Assembly: GCA_040767605.1 (NCBI GenBank)
Contig: JAXGOI010000001.1
Location: 1,488,001-1,552,000 of the forward strand
Reading direction: 5' to 3'
Origin: JAXGOI01 sp040767605
GTDB taxonomy: Bacteria; Bacillota; Dehalobacteriia; UBA4068
Length of the DNA stretch: 64,000 nt
The notes under the pieces were generated by a model. The model was not told the DNA's origin. It did no database searches and worked only from the letters and a program-made list of their open reading frames with translations. Shown here piece by piece: positions 43,322 to 53,800 of the stretch. The first letter of the stretch is position 1. Every line of letters starts with the position of its first letter. A program made the position numbers and the translations under genes.

Positions 43322-44110
43322 TTGAGGGTTTTGTTTATTGGGGATATTGTCGGCAGCCCCGGGAGGCATATTGTTGAAAAAAGCCTTCCGGATATTTTAA
43401 ATAAATATAAAATAGATTTTACCATCGCTAATGGAGAAAACAGCGCCGGGGGAGCCGGCATGAATAAAAGCAGCTTTCAGGAATTAGCCGCCCTGGGGGT
43501 GGATGCCTTTACCATGGGTAATCATACCTGGGATAATCGAGATTTATTAAATTTTATCCAAAATGAAAGCCGGATTATCCGCCCCGCTAATTATAGCCTG
43601 GGTTTGCCCGGGCAGGGCTGGCAAATATTTAATCTTAAGGGTAAAAAGCTTGCGGTTTGCAATATTATCGGCAGAGTATATATGCCCCCTGCGGAATGCC
43701 CCTTTAATAAAATGAATGAAATTCTTGAAATTATTAAAGAGGATGAAAAGGCCGATTATATAATTGTGGATTTTCATGCCGAGGCAACCTCGGAAAAAAT
43801 GGCTATGGGCTGGTATTTAGATGGCAGGGTAAGCGCGGTGCTTGGCACTCATACCCATATTCAAACAAATGACGCCCGTATTTTGCCTAAGGGTACGGCC
43901 TATATAACGGATGTGGGGATGACCGGCCCCAGGGATTCCGTTTTAGGGGTAGATAAAGATATTATTCTCAAAAAAATGCTTACCCAAATGCCGGTGCGCT
44001 TTGAAATAGCCAGGGGGGATTTGCAATTTAATGCCGTTATCCTAACTCTGGAAGAAAACGGCAGGGCAAAGGATATTGAAATTATTAATTTTTTTCGGCC
44101 CTCCCTTTAG
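43322..44110 (+). CDS. ymdB: YmdB-family metallophosphoesterase
   Basis: YmdB is a cyclic-nucleotide phosphodiesterase (2',3'-cAMP in Bacillus) that affects biofilm and motility decisions. The 262-residue protein has the metal-binding blocks: LFIGDIVGSPGR, ANGENSAGGAGM, TMGNHTWDNRD, VDFHAEATSEK, GTHTHIQTNDARIL. TTG at 43322 is chosen, behind GGGGGGCCCTTCC. It follows rny as in other Firmicutes. Confidence 0.93.
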   Translation: MRVLFIGDIVGSPGRHIVEKSLPDILNKYKIDFTIANGENSAGGAGMNKSSFQELAALGVDAFTMGNHTWDNRDLLNFIQNESRIIRPANYSLGLPGQGWQIFNLKGKKLAVCNIIGRVYMPPAECPFNKMNEILEIIKEDEKADYIIVDFHAEATSEKMAMGWYLDGRVSAVLGTHTHIQTNDARILPKGTAYITDVGMTGPRDSVLGVDKDIILKKMLTQMPVRFEIARGDLQFNAVILTLEENGRAKDIEIINFFRPSL

Positions 44111-44231
44111 GGTAATTATTTAGGGATTTTATTCCTCCTGCGGCATAAAAATAAATAGATTATGCTTTTGCCCGAGATAAAGAGCTCAAAGATATTAAAC
44201 GGGGCCTAAAAATATTATACGGAGGTATATT

Positions 44232-45155
44232 ATGAGAATAGATGCCCATTGCGATACGGTTTACTGGTTAAATGAAATGCCTACCCTAAGAAGCCTGGCA
44301 AAAAGCCATAGCGATTTTACAAGGGTAGGGGAGAATTTAGATATTGCCTTTTTTGCCTTTTTTGTAGATTCCCAAAAGAACTGGGGGCAGGAGCCCCAGT
44401 TAATGCTGGCTCTTTTAGGGAAATTTTTAGCAGATATTGAGGCTAATCAGGATATTGTTGAGCTTTTATTATGGAAAGAGCAATTAAATGAAAGGCCCCG
44501 GGGGGCCCGGTTAATTATGGCTATTGAGGGGGGAGAAATCCTCGGCCAAAATGCCGATTTACTGCCTCTTTGGCATCGCCTGGGTTTGCGGAGCCTTGGC
44601 CTAACCTGGAATTACCGCAATCAGCTGGCGGACGGCTGCTTTGGGGAGGGGGGGTTATCCCGCTTAGGGCAAAAGGTTGTTACCCAATGCAATAAACTGG
44701 GTATAATTGCAGATGCGGCCCATTTATCCAGAAAGGGCCTTGAGGATTTGCTTAATTGCAGCTCCAAGCCGGTTATTGTTTCTCATGCGGCCTGCTATAG
44801 CCTTTGCCCTCATTGCCGTAACCTTAAGGATTATGAGATTAAAGCCCTGGCTGAGCAAGGCGGCGTTTTAGGCATAACCTTTGTTAGAGATTTTCTTAAA
44901 GATGAGGGGGCCGATTTAAATCACCTTGTAAAGCATATAGCCCATGGGGTGGAAATAGCGGGGATTGACCATATCGGTATCGGTTCGGATTTTGACGGGG
45001 CCGATTTATGCCGGGGCATCAGCGGAGTTCAGGATTTACCCCTGCTTTATAAAGCTTTGGCTGGGGCCGGTTTTAATCAGGAGGAAATAGATAAAATTAA
45101 GGGGGGGAATTTCCTCCGTATTTTAAAGGAAAACTTACCTCAAAGGGATAAATAA
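44232..45155 (+). CDS. Renal-dipeptidase-family (M19) peptidase
   Basis: A 307-residue zinc dipeptidase-like protein. It begins with MRIDAHCDTVYWLNE, where family members carry the first metal ligands, then AIEGGEIL with the bridging Glu, HLSRKGLEDLLNCS, VIVSHAACYSL and IDHIGIGSDFDGADL. M19 enzymes split a wide range of dipeptides, often with D-amino acid at the C-side. ATG follows CGGAGG. The protein has no signal peptide. It is 25 bases upstream of the PHP gene. Confidence 0.92.
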   Translation: MRIDAHCDTVYWLNEMPTLRSLAKSHSDFTRVGENLDIAFFAFFVDSQKNWGQEPQLMLALLGKFLADIEANQDIVELLLWKEQLNERPRGARLIMAIEGGEILGQNADLLPLWHRLGLRSLGLTWNYRNQLADGCFGEGGLSRLGQKVVTQCNKLGIIADAAHLSRKGLEDLLNCSSKPVIVSHAACYSLCPHCRNLKDYEIKALAEQGGVLGITFVRDFLKDEGADLNHLVKHIAHGVEIAGIDHIGIGSDFDGADLCRGISGVQDLPLLYKALAGAGFNQEEIDKIKGGNFLRILKENLPQRDK

Positions 45156-45179
45156 AATCTAGCTGTACGGGAGATAAAA

Positions 45180-45983
45180 ATGGCGGGTTTTGATATGCAT
45201 ATACACAGCACTGCTTCCGACGGCCAGTGGGGAGCGGAGCAAATTATTGACTATGCCCGGGAAATTGGCTTAGACGGTATTGCCCTTACGGATCATGATA
45301 CCGTTGCAGCCCTGGAGGCGGGGCAAAAGTACGCTTTAAGCCACCGCTTCCCTTTTATACCGGGGATTGAAATCTCCGCCGAATGGGGCAGCAGAGATGT
45401 GCATATTCTGGGGTATTGGGTAGATTTTAATCAAAAGGAATTATTGGAGGAGCTGGAAATATTTCAAAATTCCCGCCGCAACCGCTGCCTTGCCATTGTG
45501 GACAGGCTGAAAAGCCTGGGTATGCCTTTGGATGGGGAGGCGATTTTACTTAAAAGCGGCTCCTCAACAGGAAGGCCCCATATTGCCAAGGCCATGACGG
45601 ATGCCGGCTATGTTGATAGTATGCGGGAGGCCTTTCAAAATTGGCTGGGCCGGGGAATGCCCGCCTATGTAGCCCGGCGCAAATTCTGCCCCTTTAAAGC
45701 GGTGGAGACAATCCGCAAATCCGGCGGGGCGCCGGTATTGGCTCATCCGGGGGTTGGCGTTCCCGATAATCTTTTAGAGCAGCTTGCCCGGCGGGGCCTG
45801 GCCGGGGTAGAGGTTTATCATCCGGAGCATAATCGCCGTATGGAGCAAAAATACCTGCAATTTGCCCGCTTTTACAGAATAGCCGCCCTGGGAGGCTCGG
45901 ATTTTCACGGAAATGCCGAGAGGCCCATCGGGTTTAAAACAACCACCCTTTATCAGCTGGAATTACTGGCCCGCCTCAGGTGA
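45180..45983 (+). CDS. PHP-domain phosphoesterase (YciV/TrpH-like)
   Basis: A 267-residue PHP-domain protein with the motifs MHIHSTASDG, ALTDHDTVAAL, PGIEISAE, VHILGYWVD, PVLAHPGV and GGSDFHG. The length and a cap around residues 100-180 (SSTGRPHIAKAMTDAGYV) match the YciV/RnaAM group, which hydrolyses 3',5'-nucleoside bisphosphates or trims 5' ends of small RNAs. Substrate here is inferred. ATG follows GGGAG. Confidence 0.9.
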   Translation: MAGFDMHIHSTASDGQWGAEQIIDYAREIGLDGIALTDHDTVAALEAGQKYALSHRFPFIPGIEISAEWGSRDVHILGYWVDFNQKELLEELEIFQNSRRNRCLAIVDRLKSLGMPLDGEAILLKSGSSTGRPHIAKAMTDAGYVDSMREAFQNWLGRGMPAYVARRKFCPFKAVETIRKSGGAPVLAHPGVGVPDNLLEQLARRGLAGVEVYHPEHNRRMEQKYLQFARFYRIAALGGSDFHGNAERPIGFKTTTLYQLELLARLR

Positions 45984-46039
45984 TTAGAAAAGCCGTCTTT
46001 GGCATATACTAAAATATATGCGGTTACGGGGGTGGCTAA

Positions 46040-46336
46040 ATGACCGGCGGGGAAATAAGAGAGAATACAAGAGCTGGAATTCCGGCAGATAAAAAAAATG
46101 AAGAAAGAATTCATCAGCTGCAGGAAAATATCGAAAGCTTAAGGTTAAGCCGCAGGATTTTAATGGCCCTTTTAGAATCTATGCAGGGGGAGTATAAAGA
46201 GGAAAATCAAAGGCTTACCGATGATAATAAAAGATTAAAGCGCAATAATCATAATTTTGTTAACCGCCTTTGGGAAAAAAACAGGCGCATCCGGGAATTG
46301 GAGATAGAGCTGGACCGTTTTAAGGCAAAGCAATAA
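46040..46336 (+). CDS. Small coiled-coil protein of unknown function
   Basis: A 98-residue, highly charged protein. Residues about 18-98 are helical with heptad spacing of hydrophobic residues (IHQLQENIESLRLSRRILMA and NRRIRELEIELDRFKAKQ), so a coiled coil is likely. No membrane segment is present. ATG follows GGGGGTGG. A terminator follows. The family is not recognised; related septum-associated or scaffold proteins cannot be excluded. Confidence 0.7.
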   Translation: MTGGEIRENTRAGIPADKKNEERIHQLQENIESLRLSRRILMALLESMQGEYKEENQRLTDDNKRLKRNNHNFVNRLWEKNRRIRELEIELDRFKAKQ

Positions 46337-46348
46337 GAATTTTTAATT

Positions 46349-46377
46349 AAAGCGGCAAAAGAGCCGCTTTATAATTT
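46349..46377 (+). terminator. Terminator after the coiled-coil gene
   Basis: AAAGCGGC (46349-46356) and GCCGCTTT (46363-46370) pair, followed by ATAATTT, a weak T-run. Confidence 0.7.
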
Positions 46378-46445
46378 AGCCGGGAAATAAAAGAAAAAGC
46401 CTTGGCATTTATATTTTGCGCTTATTAAATTGCTTGGAGGCCCGT

Positions 46446-47213
46446 ATGTTCAGGGAGTTTTGCTGTTTATTAACCTTTGTAAGCCGCCTAAGGCCCAATA
46501 TGGCCTATGACTTTAATACTTTAGCCATCAGCCGCTCTTTTAGGCTTTTGCCTTTATGGGGGCTTATTTTAGGCGCCGGCGCCGCCGGTTTTGGGTATAT
46601 ATTTAATTATATCAGCCCTCAAATTTCAGGGGTAATTGCTCTGGGCTGGGTGTTTTTATTAACAGGGGGAGAACCCTGGTTTTGCTTAATATCTTTATTG
46701 CAAAAAAGCAGCGGGGCAAGGGAAGACCCCTTTAAAGAAAACTTAGAAAAAGAAAATAAGCCTATTAGGGGGCTAATAGGCGGTTTTTTACTCTTACTTA
46801 TAAAATTTACTTTTTACAGTCAGGCCTTTAATGATTATAAGGCCTTCCCGCTGCTCCCTGCCGGGATGATATTTTCCTCCTGGGTTGTTATTTGGTCAAT
46901 ATTTACCTTCCCGGCAAAGGCCGAGGGGAAGGGGGCCTTCCTCCACGGTAATTTCAGCCGGGGGGATTTTCTTACAGCCTCCATGCTGGCAAGCTTAATT
47001 CTTTTACTTTTCAGGGATTGGCAAATAATTTCGGCGGCCTTAATTGGCCTTTTAGGGATAATTTATCTTTGCCGTAAATGGATAAAAAGCTCCGGCGGCC
47101 TTAATTGGTTTAATTACAGCAGCCTTATGGTTTGGGGTGAATTATTCTTCCTCTTCGGCTATTATTTAATCGGGGCTTTTACTAGCCAAATAGCCTTAAG
47201 GGTTTTTTTATAG
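46446..47213 (+). CDS. Degenerate CobS-like membrane protein
   Basis: A 255-residue membrane protein with about six hydrophobic helices. The order of elements recalls cobalamin-5'-phosphate synthase (CobS): FREFCCLLTFVSRLRP at the start (CobS has F-L-T-R-x-P), LLPLWGLILGAG, a LLTGG segment, and FNYSSLMVWGEL where CobS has GDxxGAxxEL. The DG-hallmark aspartates that follow TGG in real CobS are absent (EPWFCLIS here). Catalysis as CobS is therefore unlikely. ATG at 46446 has TTGGAGG 5 bases upstream. No other cobalamin gene is near. Confidence 0.5.
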   Translation: MFREFCCLLTFVSRLRPNMAYDFNTLAISRSFRLLPLWGLILGAGAAGFGYIFNYISPQISGVIALGWVFLLTGGEPWFCLISLLQKSSGAREDPFKENLEKENKPIRGLIGGFLLLLIKFTFYSQAFNDYKAFPLLPAGMIFSSWVVIWSIFTFPAKAEGKGAFLHGNFSRGDFLTASMLASLILLLFRDWQIISAALIGLLGIIYLCRKWIKSSGGLNWFNYSSLMVWGELFFLFGYYLIGAFTSQIALRVFL

Positions 47214-47417
47214 AGTTTTATGGCGGGGCTAAAAATATTTAATGGATTTTTAGCGGAGAATAAAGTAAAATTAAACTAAGGGCGCTTAAAAAAATCTGGC
47301 CTTTAGGTTTTTGCTGTGATATAATAAACTTTAAATATTTACAGGGCAGGGAATTAAGAGTATTTTCCTTAAGCCTCTATAATGGGGCGGATTAGCTTAG
47401 ATTTTGGAGGTGCCGAT

Positions 47418-48881
47418 ATGAAAACGGAATTTGGCAAGGATAAGTTCTCCCTGGAGGGGCTTACCTTTGATGATGTTTTGCTTATACCCGGGGAATCTGT
47501 AATTTTACCTAAAAATGTAGATGTCCGCACAAAGCTGACAAACAGCATAACTTTGAATATACCGCTTATTAGTGCGGGGATGGATACCGTCACCACTGCC
47601 AGACTGGCTATAGCCATGGCCAGAGAGGGCGGTATCGGCGTTATTCATAAGAATATGACCATTGAAGAGCAGGCTATTGAGGTAGACCGGGTAAAGCGCT
47701 CTGAAAACGGTGTTATAACAAACCCCATTTGCCTCCCGCCGGATAAAAATATTGCCGATGCCCTGGAGATTATGGAGCGCTACCATATTTCCGGGGTGCC
47801 TATTACAGTTGAGGGCAAACTGGTGGGAATACTTACAAACCGGGATCTCCGCTTTGAAACGGATTTTTCTAAGCCTATTTATGAGGCCATGACAAAAGAA
47901 AACCTTATTACAGCCCCGGAGGGTACCGATTTAGAGCAAGCTAAAGAAATACTAAAAAAACACCGGGTTGAAAAGCTACCGATAGTAAGCAAGGATGGTT
48001 ATTTAAGAGGCCTTATTACCACTAAAGATATTCAAAAGAATTTAAAATACCCCAATTCCAGCAAAGATGAAAGAGGCCGTTTAAGAGTTGGGGCCGCTGT
48101 GGGTACCTCCCCCGATACTTTGGAAAGAGCCGCCGAGCTGGTAAAGGCAGGGGTAGATATTATTGTGGTGGATACCGCCCACGGCCATAATATTAATGTA
48201 ATAAATACTGTAAAAAAAGTTAAAAAACTTTTTGATGTTCAGGTAATCGCCGGGAATATTGCCACCGGGGAAGGAGCCGAGGCTTTAATTAAAGCCGGAG
48301 CAGACGCTATTAAAGTGGGGATTGGCCCCGGCTCTATTTGCACCACAAGGGTAATCGCCGGTATTGGGATGCCTCAGGTAACCGCCATTTACGCCGCCGC
48401 TCAAATGGGTAAAAAATACGGTATCCCCATTATAGGGGATGGGGGAATAAAATACTCCGGGGATATTGTTAAAGCTATTGCAGCCGGGGCGGATACCATT
48501 ATGGTTGGCAGCCTTTTTGCGGGTACCGAGGAAAGCCCAGGGGAAATTGAGATTTACCAGGGAAGAAGCTTTAAGGTTTACCGGGGCATGGGCTCAATTT
48601 CCGCCATGAAGGCCGGGAGCAGAGACCGCTATTTCCAGGATGATGATAAAAAACTGGTGCCCGAGGGGATTGAGGGAAGGGTTCCCTTTAAAGGCCCTTT
48701 GGCAGATACCGTCTTTCAATTAATTGGGGGCCTGCGCTCCGGCATGGGCTATTGCGGCACCCCGGATATCCCCTCTTTACATGAAAAGGGGCGTTTTGTA
48801 AGGATTACCCCTGCCGGGCTTACGGAAAGCCACCCCCATGATGTTCAAATAACCAAGGAAGCTCCCAATTACAGATTGTAA
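47418..48881 (+). CDS. guaB: Inosine-5'-monophosphate dehydrogenase
   Basis: GuaB catalyses the committed step of GMP synthesis. The 487-residue protein has the N-terminal LTFDDVLLIPGESVILP, a Bateman pair of CBS domains at about 95-210, the catalytic loop GIGPGSICTTRVIAG with Cys, and the flap RYFQDDDKKLVPEGIEGRVP. ATG at 47418 is chosen with TTGGAGG upstream. An LCP protein gene follows 21 bases downstream. Confidence 0.97.
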   Translation: MKTEFGKDKFSLEGLTFDDVLLIPGESVILPKNVDVRTKLTNSITLNIPLISAGMDTVTTARLAIAMAREGGIGVIHKNMTIEEQAIEVDRVKRSENGVITNPICLPPDKNIADALEIMERYHISGVPITVEGKLVGILTNRDLRFETDFSKPIYEAMTKENLITAPEGTDLEQAKEILKKHRVEKLPIVSKDGYLRGLITTKDIQKNLKYPNSSKDERGRLRVGAAVGTSPDTLERAAELVKAGVDIIVVDTAHGHNINVINTVKKVKKLFDVQVIAGNIATGEGAEALIKAGADAIKVGIGPGSICTTRVIAGIGMPQVTAIYAAAQMGKKYGIPIIGDGGIKYSGDIVKAIAAGADTIMVGSLFAGTEESPGEIEIYQGRSFKVYRGMGSISAMKAGSRDRYFQDDDKKLVPEGIEGRVPFKGPLADTVFQLIGGLRSGMGYCGTPDIPSLHEKGRFVRITPAGLTESHPHDVQITKEAPNYRL

Positions 48882-48902
48882 AAGAGCGGAAAGAAGGCCC
48901 TG

Positions 48903-49853
48903 ATGGTTAGAGTGGTAAAAAAGAAAAAGAAATCTCTTCTGCCTGTTATTATTCTGATTCTTCTGGTTTTGGCAGGGGGGGCCTGGTACTTTTTGGCTAA
49001 TGATAATTATGATGATTTAATCCCCCCCCGCCCCGATGATGAGGATTTATTAATTGCCGAAAGCCGCCTTAATATTTTAATTATCGGCACCGATGAAAAT
49101 TCCGTAATTAAAGATAATGGCAGAGCCGATGCTATAATGGTTGCCAGTGTGGATTTAACCAATAAAAAAATCAATCTTATTTCTATCCCCAGGGATACCC
49201 TTACGGATATCCCCGGCCATAATACGGATAAAATAAATCACTCCTTTAGCTTAGGGGGCATAGATTTAACCCGCCAAACAGTACAGCAGCTCCTTAATGT
49301 GCCGATAGATTATTATGCCCTTACAAATTTTGAGGGCTTTAAGGATGTTGTGGATATATTGGGCGGGGTTGAAATTGATGTTGATAAGCGTATGTATTAC
49401 CGTACATATGACGGCCTGATAGATATAGAAAAGGGCCTGCAGCGCCTAAACGGAGAAAAAGCCCTTCAATATGTGCGCTTCCGCCATGACCCTTTAGGGG
49501 ATATAACAAGGGCCAGCCGCCAGCAGAATTTTATGATTGCCCTGTTTAAAGAGGTTATGTCCGGAGAGAATATAACAAAGCTGCCTCAGGTTATTCCTAA
49601 AATACTTGAGGTTGTTAAAACAGATATGTCCGTTACTCAAATGGTGCGTATGGCAAAGCTTTTAAACGAGGTGGATTTTGCCGCCATTAAAAGCGCCTCT
49701 CTGCCGGGGGATTTTGCCACAATTAAAGGGATAAGCTATTGGCGCCCCGATATGGAGGAAGCCCTGCCTTTAATTGAGGAATTCTTTACCGCCCCCCCTG
49801 TGGCGGAGGAAGAAAACACAGGAGAGGCCGACGAAGAAAATAAGGACGAATAA
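48903..49853 (+). CDS. LytR-CpsA-Psr family cell-wall ligase
   Basis: LCP proteins transfer teichoic acid or other glycopolymers to peptidoglycan outside the cell. The 316-residue protein has a basic N-terminus, one membrane helix (LLPVIILILLVLAGGAWYFL) and the LCP domain with ILIIGTDEN, GRADAIMVASVD, ISIPRDTLTDIPGH and RFRHDPLGDITRASRQQNFM, which carries the conserved arginines. An acidic C-terminal tail follows (VAEEENTGEADEEN). ATG has a weak AAGAAGG site. A terminator follows. Confidence 0.93.
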   Translation: MVRVVKKKKKSLLPVIILILLVLAGGAWYFLANDNYDDLIPPRPDDEDLLIAESRLNILIIGTDENSVIKDNGRADAIMVASVDLTNKKINLISIPRDTLTDIPGHNTDKINHSFSLGGIDLTRQTVQQLLNVPIDYYALTNFEGFKDVVDILGGVEIDVDKRMYYRTYDGLIDIEKGLQRLNGEKALQYVRFRHDPLGDITRASRQQNFMIALFKEVMSGENITKLPQVIPKILEVVKTDMSVTQMVRMAKLLNEVDFAAIKSASLPGDFATIKGISYWRPDMEEALPLIEEFFTAPPVAEEENTGEADEENKDE

Positions 49854-49922
49854 GGCCGGCCGTAAAAGCCGGAATAAATAAGATTAAGAAATTAAAAATA
49901 CATATTTAGTATAGCTAAAAAT

Positions 49923-49952
49923 AAAAAACCCTTAATATAGGGGTTTTTTATT
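49923..49952 (+). terminator. Terminator after the LCP gene
   Basis: AAAAAACCC and GGGTTTTTT pair around TTAATATAG-type loop sequence, followed by ATTAT. Confidence 0.8.
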
Positions 49953-50054
49953 ATGGTTTTTTAGCGGGGGGGAAAAAAGTGCAGGGAAAATGAGGATAAT
50001 TATGGAATTAATATATAACAATGGGGCTTTTATTATTTAAAGCGGAGATGCAAA

Positions 50055-50810
50055 ATGGGAGAAAATAAAGGCAGCGGTAAAAACGATAGTAAAAACGATA
50101 GTAAAAACAATAGTAAAAGCCGCAATACCCTCGGCCATTACCATGGCGGCCACAGGCAAAGGCTTAAAAACCGCTATTTAGCCGAAGGGCTGGATTCCTT
50201 TGAGGATCATCAGCTTTTAGAGCTATTGCTTTTTTATGCAATTCCCTATCGGGATACAAATAATCTGGCTTATGATTTACTTAAGGAATTTGGAAGTGTG
50301 GCTGCGGTTTTAGAGGCGGAGCCTCATCAATTAATGAAGGTTAAAGGCATTGGGAATAATGCCGCAAGCCTTCTCAGCCTTATGCCGCAGGTTTGCCGCC
50401 GCTATCAAAGAGATAAATGGGGCAAAAAACCCCTTTTAGATACCACTTCCGCTTTGGGGGAATTTGCGGTAACTCTGTTTATCGGCCATACAAATGAGGT
50501 TTTTTACCTTATTTGCCTGGATGCCCAAAACCGCCTTAATCATGCCGCCCTTACCCAAATGGGAACCATTAATGAGGTGGCGGTTTACCCCCGCTCCGTT
50601 GTGGAAACAGCCTTGCGCCATAAGGCAAAAAGCGTGGTTTTAGCCCATAATCACCCCGGGGGAAGCCTTAGGCCCACAACGGCGGATATGGATTTAACCT
50701 GGTGTTTAACAGATGCCATGAAGCATATAAATATCCCTGTTATAGACCATATTATTGTGGCGGGGGGAAGATATATAAGCTTTGTGGAAAAAGGCCTTTT
50801 ATGCAAATAA
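50055..50810 (+). CDS. radC: RadC family protein (JAMM/MPN+ domain)
   Basis: A 251-residue protein with an N-terminal HhH region (EFGSVAAVLEAEPHQLMKVK, GIGNNAASLL) and a C-terminal MPN+ domain with VVLAHNHPGGSLRPTTADMD, which holds the zinc-binding His residues and Asp. Despite its name no role in DNA repair is proven; JAMM metalloprotease activity is a proposal. The first 25 residues are a Lys/Asn/Asp/Ser run encoded by a 12-bp tandem repeat. ATG follows GCGGAG. dnaE starts 28 bases later. Confidence 0.93.
   Translation: MGENKGSGKNDSKNDSKNNSKSRNTLGHYHGGHRQRLKNRYLAEGLDSFEDHQLLELLLFYAIPYRDTNNLAYDLLKEFGSVAAVLEAEPHQLMKVKGIGNNAASLLSLMPQVCRRYQRDKWGKKPLLDTTSALGEFAVTLFIGHTNEVFYLICLDAQNRLNHAALTQMGTINEVAVYPRSVVETALRHKAKSVVLAHNHPGGSLRPTTADMDLTWCLTDAMKHINIPVIDHIIVAGGRYISFVEKGLLCK
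50078..50118. repeat. Three tandem 12-bp repeats inside the radC start
   Basis: TAAAAACGATAG starts at 50078 and 50090, and TAAAAACAATAG starts at 50102, with a partial fourth copy following. It encodes KNDSKNDSKNNSKS and is in frame, so copy-number change would keep the reading frame. Confidence 0.8.
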
Positions 50811-50837
50811 TAAACGGCCGGAAAAGAGGATTTCTTT

Positions 50838-53800
50838 ATGAGCTTTGTGCATTTACATAATCATACCGAATTCAGCCTTTTAGACGGCGCCGCAAAGGTA
50901 AATGAATTAACGGCAAGAGCCAAAGAATTAGGAATGCCCGCCATTGCCATTACAGACCACGGGGTAATGTATGGGGCAATCAGCTTTTATCAGGCTGCCC
51001 AAAAAGCCGGCATAAAGCCTATTATCGGCTGCGAGGTTTATGTAGCGGCCAGAAGCCGCCACGATAAAGAAGCCCGCAGGGATGATGCCTCTTATCATCT
51101 GGTTTTACTAGCCGAAAATCAAAAAGGCTATGAAAACCTTTGCCGTTTGGTATCCTTTGGCTTTTTAGAGGGCTTTTATTATAAGCCCCGGGTAGATATG
51201 GAGCTTTTAGAAAAATACAGCGAGGGTTTAATCTGCCTTTCGGGGTGTATAGCCGGGGAATTGCCGGAGCTTTTGCTGCAAAACCGTATGGAGGATGCCA
51301 AAAAGCTCGCCCAAAAATATCAGCAAATTTTCGGCAAAGATAATTATTTTATTGAGCTGCAAAACCATGGTATCCCTGAAGAGCTTGAGGTCTTACCCAA
51401 GCTTGCGGAAATCGGTAAAGAGCTTGATATCCCCCTTGTTGCAACAAACGACCTCCACTATGTGGATAAAAACGATGCCAAAATGCATGATATTCTTTTA
51501 TGTATTCAAACCGGGAAAATTCGGGATGAAGAAAACAGAATGCGCTTCCCCAGCGATGAATTTAATTTAAAAACCCCGGAAGAAATGGCGGAGATTTTTA
51601 AAAAATGGCCGGAGGCTTTAAGCAATACCCTTAAAATTGCCGACCGCTGCCAGGTGGATTTTCATTTTGGGGATTTATTCCTGCCGGATTATGAAGTGCC
51701 GGGGGGTTATGATTTAAACAGTTATTTGGATTATCTTTGCCGCAAGGGTATAAAAAAGCGTTATCCCGCCGGCGGCCCGGAGGTTTACGAAAGGCTGGAT
51801 TTTGAGCTTAAAACCATTGAAAAAATGGGCTTTTCAGGTTATTTTTTAATTGTTTGGGATATGATTAACCATGCCCGGGAAATCGGCATTTCCGTCGGCC
51901 CCGGCAGAGGCTCCGCCGCCGGCAGCATAGTGGCTTATGCCTTGGGAATAACCAATATTGACCCCATTCGCTACAATTTGCTTTTTGAGCGTTTTTTAAA
52001 CCCGGAAAGAGTATCCCCCCCGGATATTGATATTGATATTTGCGATGAACGCCGGGGCGAGGTTGTAGAATACCTTTTTAATAAATACGGCTATGATAAA
52101 GTAAGCCAGATTATTACATTTAATGTCATGCTGGCTAAGGGAGCGGTAAGAGATGTGGGCCGGGTTCTTAATATGCCTTATGCCGATGTTGATGTAGTTG
52201 CAAAGCTAATCCCAAACGATGCTAAATTCTCTCTGGCGGAGGTTAAAATTAAAGGCAAAGCCCCGGAGCTTTATGAGCTTTACCGCAGCAACCCTGAAAT
52301 AAAGGAATTAATAGATATTGCCGCCCAAATTCAGGGTATGCCCCGCCATGCGGGCAAGCATGCCGCCGGGGTTGTGATAGCCCAAAATGAGTTAATCAGC
52401 TATATGCCTGTTCAAAAACTGGCCGACGGCATAGTTACAACCCAGTTTGAAAAGCAGCAGGTGGAGGATTGCGGCCTCCTTAAAATGGATTTACTGGGTT
52501 TAAGGACTTTAAGCGTTATTGAAAATTCTTTGGAGAATATCCGCCTCAGCAAGGGAGAAATCATAGATATTGAGGAAATCCCCTTAGATGACCCGGCTAC
52601 CTTTGAAATGCTTTCCCAGGGGGATTCCGTATGCATATTCCAGCTGGAAAGCGAGGGCATGCGGAAGATTCTTAAAAGCCTGAAGCCCGAGAGGTTTGAG
52701 GATATTATTGCTTTAGTTGCTCTTTACCGCCCCGGGCCTTTAGGCAGCGGAATGGTGGATTCTTTTATTTCCAATAAACACGGCGAGACGGAAATTACTT
52801 ATATGCACCCCCTACTGGAGGGGATTTTAAAGGAAACCTATGGGGTTATTCTCTATCAGGAGCAGGTTATGCAAATTGCCTATCATTTAGCGGGCTTTTC
52901 CTTAGGGCAATCGGATATGTTAAGAAGAGCCATGGGCAAAAAACAGCCGGAAGTTATTGCCAAAGAGCGGGATAATTTTATTCGGGGCTGTACTGCCAGG
53001 GGTATAAAAGCAAAGGTGGCAGGGGATATTTTTGAATTAATGGAATACTTTGCCGGTTACGGCTTTAATAAAAGCCATTCCGCGGCCTATGCTTTAGTAG
53101 CTTATGAAACCGCCTGGCTTAAAGCCAATTACCCCGAAGAATTTATGGCTGCCATGCTTACAAGCGTTATGGATAATATTGATAAAGTGCCGGAATATAT
53201 TGAGGAATGCAAGCGCATGAATATTGAGGTTTTACCCCCGGATATTAATGAAAGCCAGGTAAATTTCAGCGTTGTTGGGGGTAAAATCCGCTTTGCTTTG
53301 GCGGCGGTAAAAAATGTGGGCAGGGATGCCGTTGCCAAGCTGGTGGAGGAGAGAAATCAGGGGGGGCCTTTTACCTCCATGGGGGATTTATGCCGCCGCC
53401 TGCCCTTAAACCGCAAGGCTCTGGAAAGCCTGATAAAATGCGGCTGCTTTGATTCTCAAAAAGCCTGCCGCTCTCAGCTGCTGGAGGCGGTGGACAGAGC
53501 TTTGGAATTGGGGCGCAGGCTTAATGCGGATAGGGAATCTTCCCAGCTTTCGCTTTTTGATTTTGGGATGGAGCAATGCCAGGCCTCCCAGCCGAGCCTA
53601 GTATTAAAAGATATTCCCGAATATTCCTCGGGGGAGCTTTTGGCTATGGAAAAGGAAATCATCGGCTTTTATATAAGCGGTCACCCTTTAGATAGTTACA
53701 GCAGGTATTTTAACGGTAAAACCACCCATAATACCCATACTCTAAACCCTGAAGACTTAGCCGACGAGGTTAAAATAGGGGGGCAAATTAACGGGCTGCG

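Noticed and set aside
46446..47213. Assignment as functional CobS
   Set aside because: The metal-binding aspartates expected after TGG are missing and no other cobalamin gene lies nearby.
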